Assembly (NCBI GenBank): GCA_020831885.1
Contig: JAFIFU010000014.1
Location: forward strand, 1-62,394
Origin: Ectothiorhodospiraceae bacterium
Lineage (GTDB): Bacteria > Pseudomonadota > Gammaproteobacteria > Nitrococcales > Aquisalimonadaceae
Direction of reading: 5' to 3'
DNA length: 62,394 nucleotides
Positions 16,520 to 24,007 of this stretch are shown piece by piece (position 1 is the stretch's first letter; every line of letters starts with the position of its first letter). A program made the translations under genes and the position numbers. The notes under the pieces are model-generated. The model saw only the letters and a list, made by a program, of their open reading frames with translations, was not told the origin of the DNA and did no database searches.

Positions 16520-18685
16520 ATGGATAGCACAGAAGAAGCCACCGTCTATCGGCGGGCAGGCAGCGTGCGCGCCGGCAGGGCAGGGCGGCAGGCGGGCCAT
16601 CGACTTGTGGCGCTGGTGGCGGCATTGGCGATGGCACTCATGCTCGCGGCCTTGCCGCCCCCATCGGCCTACGGCGAGCCATCCGGGGAGGCGTCCCCGG
16701 CAGTGGCCCTAAACGTTCTGACGCCGGGAACCAATCTGTTCCTGTTCGAACACCTCCCCGTCAATGTGGTGTTCATTGGTTATGAGCCCGGCGATGGTCC
16801 ACTCCAGATCGATGTTTCACGATTCGTGGCGGCGCAGTCGGATCGAGCCGTCGGCGTTACAATGATTCCGCTGTTTGCTGGCCGCATTTACCCCTCCTAC
16901 ACGGTTGCCGACATCGACCTTCGCATCCGGTTTGCTGATCAGGGGTTCGAGGACGCGTTCTTCGAAACACTGCTGGAGATCGGTCAACCCCGGCCAACGA
17001 CCCTCTACCAGGAGCTTTACAATGAAGACCCCGGCAGCACACAAACCATCGATGGCACGCTTAACATCGATGCACGCGCTGTCGAGGCCTGGCTCGGCGA
17101 ACACGCTTCCGAGCTTGGAATCCACCCGTCGGAGCCGATGGTTTTTTTCATCAACTGGTTCGGCCGGGACGATTTCGTATTCCACAACTACCGCATCACG
17201 GGGGAGCCACCGGCCGATTCGGAAACGGATTTCGGTGAGGCGGATGCACGGGCGCTGATTGCCTGGGGCGGAACGCCATCCAACCCGGCGAGACGGGTGT
17301 GGTTTCATGACCTGTCGGCTGGTCCGGATGGGGTTACCAACAACTGGAACCTGACCGATGCGGATGTGGTGGGGGATGGCCGCACCGACTATCGCCTGCC
17401 GCCCGTGTGGGAGTATGCCGAGCCCGGCGAGGACACCTATCGCCCGTTTGACGATCTGACCGGAGATCTCGCGAAAGTCCTCCGCTATGTCGCCATCGAC
17501 ATGCTCTTCGCTTCATCGCCCTTGTATCCGCCGGCGCTGACCCAGACCGTTCTTCCGGAGAAGGTGAGCGTGGACGTGACCCGCGTTGCTTACCCGGGGC
17601 GGTCGATTCCGCCGCTGGATGTGAATGTGGTCTTGCAGCGCCTGAACCAGGTCCGGCCCTGGCACGAGTACATTGTCAATATCACCGAACGGGAGTTCTC
17701 CCACCGGCTCGTGAATATCCAGGAATGCTGGCTCACGGGTCGGGCCGATCCAACCGGGATGGGGTCATCCTGCTTCGGAGGCAGGGGCGGCGGCTTCGCG
17801 TGGTACGATCTCTGGTTCCATCTCCAGGATCAACGCCTCCAGTATGTGAGCAGGGACAGTGACTATGCGATTCCCGCGTTCCTGTTTTCGGTCTTTGACG
17901 AGGATCTGCCGGTACCCTTTATCGCGATAGCCGATGGCGACCCGAGAGACGGGACCCAGTCGCACGTGGTGAGCTACTGGACTTCCTCGCTGGAGGCGTT
18001 CGATTACGGTCACACGGATACCGTGGTGCATGAATTGGGGCATCATCTCGGCTTGTCGCATCCCCATGATGGCATAGACACCGAGTTCGATCCTGCCACC
18101 GGTTTCACCACGGTGACCATCATCCGTCCCGTGGGCGATTTCTATTTCACCTGGGTTGGAGGGATGTCCTCCACCGTCATGAGCTATCTGCGCCTGACGG
18201 GTGGCTTCAGTCAGTTTGATCTGGATCGTACCGGTCGCTGGTTGACCATCAGCTATTTGAACCAGTCCAACCATATCCTGGCTGAATTGCTGACCAGTCC
18301 GCGACTGAATACGGTGGTGGATGACATCCTGGTAGCGGATCAATGGGGGCTGGTTGCCCTGCATTACTTCGGCTTGCGTGATTACCAGAGTGCTGCCTGG
18401 GCGGCGAAACTCGCCTCGGATCAGTTGCTCGCTGCCGCGGACCAGCTCGGTATCCCGATCCAGCCCCAGGCCAGGCCAGCGGAGATGAAGGCGGAGCCGC
18501 CGCAGGCCTTCTTCGTAAGCCCCATTGGGCCGCTGGACGCCGGTTACCACGTCCCACCGGGGCCGGACGCCTACCTGACGGATCTGATGCTGCCGGATTT
18601 CAGGCGGGGTGGCGACACCGTTAGCCTGGTGCCGGAGGTGGCCTTCGAGCAGGCCGTGGAACTGCGACCGGCGCCGAGCCCCTGA
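16520..18685 (+). CDS. Secreted metzincin-like zinc metalloprotease, unassigned family
   Basis: Large exported protein (721 residues) with the extended zinc motif HELGHHLGLSH (H504, E505, H508, H514) and, 40 residues later, SSTVMSY with M554, a plausible metzincin Met-turn. N-terminus: Arg-rich segment, then a hydrophobic signal sequence (about 28-51, ending in SAYG-EP). Residues 60-480 form a long region of no recognised family, containing two short Cys-bearing segments (ECWLTG and SSCFGG) close together; the C-terminus after residue 600 is Ala-rich and helical. GGGAGG 5 nt before ATG sets the start. It is a single gene, with no inhibitor or secretion partner adjacent. I do not recognise the family beyond the catalytic motif. 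Confidence 0.78.
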   Translation: MDSTEEATVYRRAGSVRAGRAGRQAGHRLVALVAALAMALMLAALPPPSAYGEPSGEASPAVALNVLTPGTNLFLFEHLPVNVVFIGYEPGDGPLQIDVSRFVAAQSDRAVGVTMIPLFAGRIYPSYTVADIDLRIRFADQGFEDAFFETLLEIGQPRPTTLYQELYNEDPGSTQTIDGTLNIDARAVEAWLGEHASELGIHPSEPMVFFINWFGRDDFVFHNYRITGEPPADSETDFGEADARALIAWGGTPSNPARRVWFHDLSAGPDGVTNNWNLTDADVVGDGRTDYRLPPVWEYAEPGEDTYRPFDDLTGDLAKVLRYVAIDMLFASSPLYPPALTQTVLPEKVSVDVTRVAYPGRSIPPLDVNVVLQRLNQVRPWHEYIVNITEREFSHRLVNIQECWLTGRADPTGMGSSCFGGRGGGFAWYDLWFHLQDQRLQYVSRDSDYAIPAFLFSVFDEDLPVPFIAIADGDPRDGTQSHVVSYWTSSLEAFDYGHTDTVVHELGHHLGLSHPHDGIDTEFDPATGFTTVTIIRPVGDFYFTWVGGMSSTVMSYLRLTGGFSQFDLDRTGRWLTISYLNQSNHILAELLTSPRLNTVVDDILVADQWGLVALHYFGLRDYQSAAWAAKLASDQLLAAADQLGIPIQPQARPAEMKAEPPQAFFVSPIGPLDAGYHVPPGPDAYLTDLMLPDFRRGGDTVSLVPEVAFEQAVELRPAPSP

Positions 18686-18759
18686 GTGTGGTGTATACAG
18701 GGGAACCGAGTCACTCGGGGAGTTCTTCCAGGTGACGGGTTCCGGCAGTGTTCCCCGGT

Positions 18760-18788
18760 GCGAGCCCCTGCGGTGCGTGGGGGCTCGC
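18760..18788. terminator. GC-rich hairpin after the metalloprotease gene
   Basis: Perfect 9-bp inverted repeat GCGAGCCCC / GGGGCTCGC with an 11-nt loop, about 75 bp after the stop codon and 60 bp before the rhodanese start. No T-run, so termination is tentative. Confidence 0.4.
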
Positions 18789-18850
18789 CTGTCATTCGGC
18801 GACTCGTCTGGTAAGCTGCCGGGTAGCCTTGGAACGGCCGGAGCGCGGAC

Positions 18851-19708
18851 ATGCTGGTAGAGCGTCAGTGGGTTGCCCAGCATCTGGATGATCCCCACCT
18901 GCGGATTCTGGATTGCACCACCTACATGTTTCCGCAGCCCGTGGGGCCCTCACGCATTGAGAGCGGGCGTCCGGACTACGAGGCCGCCCACATACCCGGT
19001 GCGCAGCATGTGGATATGTGTGATGACCTTTCGGATCCGGACGGCGCCTATCCTTACACATTGCCCCAGCCGGCACAGTTCGAACGGCTGATGACGCGGC
19101 TCGGGATCAGCTCCGAACACCATGTGGTGCTATACGGGCGGGCATCGGTGCTGCCGGTGACCCGTGCCTGGTTCGTGCTGCGGGTCATGGGGCACAGAAA
19201 GCTTTCCGTGCTCAATGGAGGGTTCGAAGGCTGGCAGCGGGATGGATATCCGGTGACCGCGGAAGAGCCCTCGTTCGCCCCCGCCCCCTACCGGGCGAAT
19301 CCGCGACCCCATCATGTGGCGCAGATGCGGGATGTGGAGAACGCGTTGTACGATCCGCGCTGCCTGCTGGTGAACGCCTTGTCGCCGGAGCAGTTCTGCG
19401 GCACCGGGGGCGCTCACTACGGACGTCCGGGGCGCATACCCGGCAGTGTCAATGTTCCCGCACAGGATCTGGTGGATCCCGATACCATGCGGTTCCGTTC
19501 CCCGGATCACATCCGCACGCTGCTGACCGAGGCCGGAGTGCCGGGCAGCCGGCGGGTTATCACCTATTGCGGCGGCGGCATTGCAGCTTCGACAGCGGCC
19601 TTTGCTCTGGAATTGCTGGGTTACACCGACTGGGCGCTCTACGACAACTCGCTGCTGGAGTGGTCCGCCAAGCCACAGGCGCCGATGGAGAGCGGTTGCG
19701 CCGAGTAA
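18851..19708 (+). CDS. Sulfurtransferase (two-domain rhodanese)
   Basis: Tandem-rhodanese sulfurtransferase of 285 residues, moving sulfane sulfur from thiosulfate or 3-mercaptopyruvate to thiol acceptors. The inactive N-terminal domain spans about residues 5-130, including GAQHVDM and VLNGGFEGWQRDG. The active C-terminal domain carries the catalytic cysteine C240 in the loop CGGGIAAS. The loop is not the CRKGVT of thiosulfate sulfurtransferase nor CGSGVTA of MST exactly, so donor preference is open. GGAGCG precedes the ATG. Follows the metalloprotease gene after a hairpin. Confidence 0.9.
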   Translation: MLVERQWVAQHLDDPHLRILDCTTYMFPQPVGPSRIESGRPDYEAAHIPGAQHVDMCDDLSDPDGAYPYTLPQPAQFERLMTRLGISSEHHVVLYGRASVLPVTRAWFVLRVMGHRKLSVLNGGFEGWQRDGYPVTAEEPSFAPAPYRANPRPHHVAQMRDVENALYDPRCLLVNALSPEQFCGTGGAHYGRPGRIPGSVNVPAQDLVDPDTMRFRSPDHIRTLLTEAGVPGSRRVITYCGGGIAASTAAFALELLGYTDWALYDNSLLEWSAKPQAPMESGCAE

Positions 19709-19750
19709 CGCAGGCTGCAGGGAGGCGCTGCCGTTATCATCGCCATTCAT

Positions 19751-20380
19751 TTGCTCCACTGGTTGGCTGCCCTTGCGGTTGCCCTGGTGCTGCTCGGAAG
19801 TGCGGCCGACAGGAAAGTGCTGGCTGGTGCCGCCAAGACGGTGGCCAGCACCTGCTTTCTGGGGGCGGCGGTCTTGTGGGGTGCGCTGGAGTCAGCGTAT
19901 GGGCAGTTGATCCTGCTGGCGCTGGTGCTGTCCTGGTTCGGGGATGTGCTGTTGGTGCCCCGCGCCCGTCCGGCGTTTCTGGTGGGAATCGCGGCGTTTC
20001 TGCTGGCGCACGTGGCCTTTGCCTTCGCGTTTGCGGCGCGCGGCCTCGATACCGCGGGAATGCTGGCCGCACTGGTGGTGATGTGTGTATCCGGTGGGGT
20101 GGTGTTGAAATGGCTCTGGAGGCATCTTTCCGGGTTGTTCCGCCCCGCCGTGGTGCTTTATGTGGTTGCCATAGTGGCAATGGTTGTCATGGCCACTGGT
20201 GCCGTGGTGGCGGGTGCCGGCATGACGCTCCTTTCAGGGGCCGTGCTGTTCACGGTTTCTGATCTCTCGGTGGCGCGGGACCGCTTCGTGTCGCCCAGGC
20301 CGCACAATGTCAGGTGGGGGTTGCCCATGTACTACGTGGCGCAGTTTCTGCTGGCGTCCACGGTGAATGGGGTTGGCTGA
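19751..20380 (+). CDS. YhhN-family lysoplasmalogenase
   Basis: Integral membrane protein of the YhhN/TMEM86 family, whose members hydrolyse the vinyl-ether bond of lysoplasmalogens. The 209-residue chain has about seven or eight transmembrane helices; LSWFGDVLLV and the C-terminal SDLSVARDRF are the conserved acidic/charged signatures. The start is uncertain: TTG is the first standard initiator in frame, but the strong GGAGG site lies about 25 nt upstream, better placed for an ATC codon, giving an N-terminus of IIAIHLLHWL. True initiation may therefore be 4-5 codons earlier. 42 bp after the rhodanese gene, probably the same transcript. Confidence 0.82.
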   Translation: MLHWLAALAVALVLLGSAADRKVLAGAAKTVASTCFLGAAVLWGALESAYGQLILLALVLSWFGDVLLVPRARPAFLVGIAAFLLAHVAFAFAFAARGLDTAGMLAALVVMCVSGGVVLKWLWRHLSGLFRPAVVLYVVAIVAMVVMATGAVVAGAGMTLLSGAVLFTVSDLSVARDRFVSPRPHNVRWGLPMYYVAQFLLASTVNGVG

Positions 20381-20411
20381 GCGGGAGCCGGCGCGTGCCC
20401 CATCGCCGGGG

Positions 20412-21299
20412 CTAGCGTCGGTCCAGTATGTGGTCCGCGACGCGTTCGGGGGCTTCCATGGGGATCAGGTGATTGTACTGCTCCAGATGAACGTCCCGCC
20501 CCTGCCGGAAGTGCGCCGCCAGTTCCGGCCAGGTGGGGGAGGTGGAAAAGTGGTTCCCGCTCCCGTCGCTGGCGGGTAGCCGGGCGCGGAGGACGGTCAC
20601 CGGCGCCTGGATTTCGGCGATCAGTCCGTGGACATTGCAACCGGCATGGTTCACGTAGACGCTGGCCTCCACCTCCGGAGGGCAGGCCAGGACAAAGCCG
20701 TCCTCGTCCGCCGCCGGCAGCAGGCCATGGCGGCAGTAATCCTCCAGCACGGTGGGATCCCAGGTGGCAAACGGCGGGCGATCACGGAAATGCTCCGCCA
20801 TCACCTGCCAGGAGGGCCAGGTATTGCGGCGCCGCGTTGTGGGGTGATCCTCGACCCGGTCCCACATGGGCGGCTGCTGGTACCGTTCCGGCGGAAAGAT
20901 CACCGGATCGATCAGCAGCAGGCGCTGAAAGACCCCCGGATATCGGGCCGCCGCCTGGACCAGAACGTGCCCTCCCATGGAGTGGCCCACGGCGATGACG
21001 TCCCGCAGCCCCAGCAGGGTGATCAGCTCGCACAGGTCCTTGCCGAAGGTGTCCCAGGTGTAGGGCGGGATTTTCCCGCTCCGGCCGTGGCCGCGCTGAT
21101 CGAAAGCGATGACCCTGCGGCCATCCAGGTGCCGGATAATCTGATCCCAGCAGCGGGCGTGGAATCCGGTGGCATGAATCAGGAGAACCGGTGCCGCCTC
21201 GATCATGTCCGCCGATGCCGGCCAGTCGAAACAGTGCAGGTTTACCCCGTTGACGAGGTAACGGTTCTCCATGGGGCAGGCGTCACTTGCTCGTGTCAT
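20412..21299 (-). CDS. Alpha/beta-fold hydrolase
   Basis: Hydrolase of 295 residues with LLIHATGFHARCWDQII (oxyanion region), FDQRGHGRS, nucleophile elbow GHSMGGH and a late histidine in YNHLIPMEAPE. The YNHLIPME position for the catalytic His is typical of a proteobacterial branch of unknown substrate. Two ATG codons compete (the second 9 codons in); neither has a strong ribosome site, and the longer form is given. Convergent with the YhhN gene, downstream of the GntP gene on the same strand (about 58 bp). Confidence 0.83.
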   Translation of the reverse strand: MTRASDACPMENRYLVNGVNLHCFDWPASADMIEAAPVLLIHATGFHARCWDQIIRHLDGRRVIAFDQRGHGRSGKIPPYTWDTFGKDLCELITLLGLRDVIAVGHSMGGHVLVQAAARYPGVFQRLLLIDPVIFPPERYQQPPMWDRVEDHPTTRRRNTWPSWQVMAEHFRDRPPFATWDPTVLEDYCRHGLLPAADEDGFVLACPPEVEASVYVNHAGCNVHGLIAEIQAPVTVLRARLPASDGSGNHFSTSPTWPELAAHFRQGRDVHLEQYNHLIPMEAPERVADHILDRR

Positions 21300-21357
21300 G
21301 TGCTAACTCGTCAGGCGGCTTTGCCGTCTCTTGTGGATCCATGTACCTGCGGGACTG

Positions 21358-22809
21358 TCAGAATGTCCCCACCAGTGTGCCCAGGGTGATCAGGAAAACC
21401 AGCGAAAGAATCGGTACCAGGACGGCGACGACCGCGATATCCAGGTATGCCTGCCGGTGGGTCAGTCCGCAGATGGACAGCAGGGTGATCACGGCGCCGT
21501 TATGCGGCAGTGCATCCAGGCCGCCGGTGGCCACGGCGGTGACCCGGTGCAGGAGTTCCGGCGAGATGCCGGCCGCCTGGCCCATGGCCAGGTAGGTGTC
21601 GCCAAGTGTGGCCAGGGCGATACTCATGCCCCCGGAGGCGGAGCCGGTCATGCCCGCCAGCACGTTGACCGCGATGGCAAGAGAAATCAGCGGGTTTTCC
21701 CCGCCCACCGAGGTGATCCAGCCGCTGATCAGACCGAATGCGCTCAGGGACGCGACCACGGAACCGAAGCCTACAAGGCTCGCCGTGTTGAAGATCGGGA
21801 GCAGCGATGCGTTGGCACCGCTGTCCAGGCTGGCGGTGAGGCGCGGCAGGCGCCGCAGATTGGCCGCCGTGAGTACCAGGATGGAAATCACCAGCGCCGC
21901 GATCACCGACCAGACCCCGCGCACAGCTTCCACGCCGGTGGCGCCGTAGCGCGGTTCGGCCAGGTAATCGGTGTCCATCGCCGGAATGATCAGTGTCGTG
22001 AACAGCAGATTCAACAGGATGACCAGAACCAGGGGGAGCACTGCCAGGGTGACGGGTGGCAGATCCCGGGGCGGGGTTTCCGGCGGCACCTCGTTCAGAT
22101 CGAACCCCTCCCCGGCCGCATGCTCGCGGAGCTGCTTGTTCAACCGGGGTTCCCCGTCCCCGTGTTCGCCGTAGCCTTCGCCGGCGAGCCGGGCCCGGGC
22201 GGCACGTCTGGAGAGCCAGGCCTGACCAAGCACCAGCATGAGCAGGCCGGTGAGGATGCCCAGTCCCGGGGCGGCAAACGGCGTGGTGCCGAAATAGGGC
22301 ATGGGAATGGCGTTCTGGATAGCGGGCGTCCCCGGCAGGGCTGTCATGGTGAAGGTGAAGGCCCCCAACGCGATGGTGCCCGGAATCAGACGCTTTGGGA
22401 TATCCGCTTCCCGGAAGAGGGCGGCCGCAACGGGATAGACGGCGAAGGCCACCACGAACAGCGACACGCCACCATAGGTCAGCACGGCACAGGAAAGCAC
22501 CACGGCCAGAATGGCCCGGGAGGCACCCAGGCGGTGAACGATCGCCCGAGCCAGAACCTGGGCGCTGCCGGAGTCTTCCATCAGCTTGCCGAAGATGGCG
22601 CCGAGCAGGAACAGCGGGAAGTAGAGGACGATGAAATCCCCGGCCGCCCGCATGAACACCTGCGTGTAGCTGGCCAGCAGCGGCGTGTCCACCGACGCCA
22701 GTGTGATCAGCGCGGCCAGCCCGGGCGCCAGGATGAGGAGACTCAGGCCCCGGTAGGCCAGGGCGATGAGCAGACCCAGGGCTACCAGGATCGCCAGCAC
22801 GCCGGTCAT
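21358..22809 (-). CDS. GntP-family permease
   Basis: Proton-coupled carboxylate/sugar-acid transporter of the GntP/CitMHS-like superfamily, 483 residues, 12 or more hydrophobic segments. Family features: N-terminal LVALGLLIALAYRGLSLLIL, YFPLFLLGAIFGKLMEDSGSA, GGVSLFVVAFAVYPVAAALFREAD and the C-terminal MGQAAGISPELLHRVTAVATGGLDALPHNGA. A ~60-residue hydrophilic loop in mid-protein is Asp/Glu-rich. The ATG overlaps the stop of the upstream patatin gene (ATGA), so translation is coupled, and GGAGACG provides a ribosome site. Substrate unknown: gluconate, hydroxybutyrate and similar acids are transported by relatives. Confidence 0.87.
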   Translation of the reverse strand: MTGVLAILVALGLLIALAYRGLSLLILAPGLAALITLASVDTPLLASYTQVFMRAAGDFIVLYFPLFLLGAIFGKLMEDSGSAQVLARAIVHRLGASRAILAVVLSCAVLTYGGVSLFVVAFAVYPVAAALFREADIPKRLIPGTIALGAFTFTMTALPGTPAIQNAIPMPYFGTTPFAAPGLGILTGLLMLVLGQAWLSRRAARARLAGEGYGEHGDGEPRLNKQLREHAAGEGFDLNEVPPETPPRDLPPVTLAVLPLVLVILLNLLFTTLIIPAMDTDYLAEPRYGATGVEAVRGVWSVIAALVISILVLTAANLRRLPRLTASLDSGANASLLPIFNTASLVGFGSVVASLSAFGLISGWITSVGGENPLISLAIAVNVLAGMTGSASGGMSIALATLGDTYLAMGQAAGISPELLHRVTAVATGGLDALPHNGAVITLLSICGLTHRQAYLDIAVVAVLVPILSLVFLITLGTLVGTF

Positions 22810-23888
22810 GGCGCGTCTCCCCGTTCCGGTTTCGCCGCCGCCGGAGGATCCACCGGCCGGAACGCATCCCGGAACAGCTCGTCCAGGTCGAAGGTGGAGC
22901 GCTCCCCGATGGCCTGGAAATTCCGCTCCAGCCACCGGTCGGCGCAGGCATAGCCCTCGGCATGCAGCTCTTTCAAAAAACGCCATTCCGAGTTCAGCTT
23001 GCTGGACGCACTGAGCTGTTCCACCTTCCGCTCCGCATGGATGAGGTGCAGGCGCATGGCCCGATAGCTCTCCAGCGTCAGCCCTTCGGCATCAATCAAC
23101 TGCTGCAACAGGTGGATGGACCTCAGTTCCTTGATAAGGCTGGAGTTGAAGGTGATTTCATTGATCCTGTTCAGGATTTCCCTGGCGGTTCCGGGCAGCT
23201 TGTTCCGTTCCACGGGATTGATCTGGACCACCACCAGGTCACGGCAGCCCTGGTCATCCACCAGCGGGTAAAGCGCCGGGTTGCCGCTGTAGCCGCCGTC
23301 CCAGTAAGCGTCTCCGTCAATCTCCACGGCATCGAACATGAACGGGAGGCAGGCGGACGCCATGACCGTGTCCAGGCTCAGGTCAGGTTGACGGAAAATC
23401 CGCGGGCGACCGGTGCGGACGCTGGTGGCCGTGACGAAGACCTTCACCTTGCGGGTGGCGTTCACCCGTTGGAAATCCACCTGACGTTCCACCAGGTTCC
23501 GTAGCGGGTTGATGCCCAGCGGATTCAACTGCGCCGGGGGGATCAATTGGGTGAGGGTGTTGAAGAACAGGTAGCTGGGGGAATAATCCAGGCTGAAGTT
23601 GCCGGTCAACCAATCCCAGGGGCTCCGCTGAATGGGCGAGAATCGGGCTGCGTCGCTCACCGAGCGCCAGAAGGATTTCAGCGCTTCCCGTGCCCCTTCG
23701 CGCCCGCCGGATTCCAGTCCGTCCGCGAGCACCACGGCGTTCATGGCGCCGGCGCTGGTTCCGCTGATGCCGTCGATCTCGATGCGCTCGTCCTCCAGTA
23801 ACCGGTCAAGGACGCCCCAGGTGATCGCACCGTGGGATCCGCCCCCCTGTAACGCCAGATCGATCTGCCGACTGTGACTGCCGCTCAC
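22806..23888 (-). CDS. Patatin-like phospholipase family protein
   Basis: Cytosolic patatin of 360 residues without a signal peptide. Catalytic elements are intact: LALQGGGSHGAITWG (oxyanion loop), GTSAGAMN with nucleophile S45, and YWDGGYSGNPAL with the catalytic Asp. This group (length and the LLEDERIEIDGISGTSAG pattern) is often found next to polyhydroxyalkanoate genes, and some members act on lipids or poly-hydroxybutyrate granules. GTG start preceded by GGAGG. Translationally coupled to the GntP permease, which suggests the permease handles a product or related short hydroxy acid (inference). Confidence 0.87.
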   Translation of the reverse strand: MSGSHSRQIDLALQGGGSHGAITWGVLDRLLEDERIEIDGISGTSAGAMNAVVLADGLESGGREGAREALKSFWRSVSDAARFSPIQRSPWDWLTGNFSLDYSPSYLFFNTLTQLIPPAQLNPLGINPLRNLVERQVDFQRVNATRKVKVFVTATSVRTGRPRIFRQPDLSLDTVMASACLPFMFDAVEIDGDAYWDGGYSGNPALYPLVDDQGCRDLVVVQINPVERNKLPGTAREILNRINEITFNSSLIKELRSIHLLQQLIDAEGLTLESYRAMRLHLIHAERKVEQLSASSKLNSEWRFLKELHAEGYACADRWLERNFQAIGERSTFDLDELFRDAFRPVDPPAAAKPERGDAP

Positions 23889-24007
23889 ATGCCCTCCTCG
23901 CCGTGTTCCATGGTGCGACGCAGTATCCGGTTTGCATTGTATCCGCCTGGCGCACGGAATTCAGGCCCGGGGGCGGGGACCGGGCACTACGGGGGCAGCG
24001 AATCGCG

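Noticed and set aside
21331-22953. 540-codon plus-strand frame opposite the GntP permease
   Set aside because: Hydrophilic, Gln/Gly/Arg-rich shadow of a membrane-protein gene; the minus-strand protein has clear family motifs.
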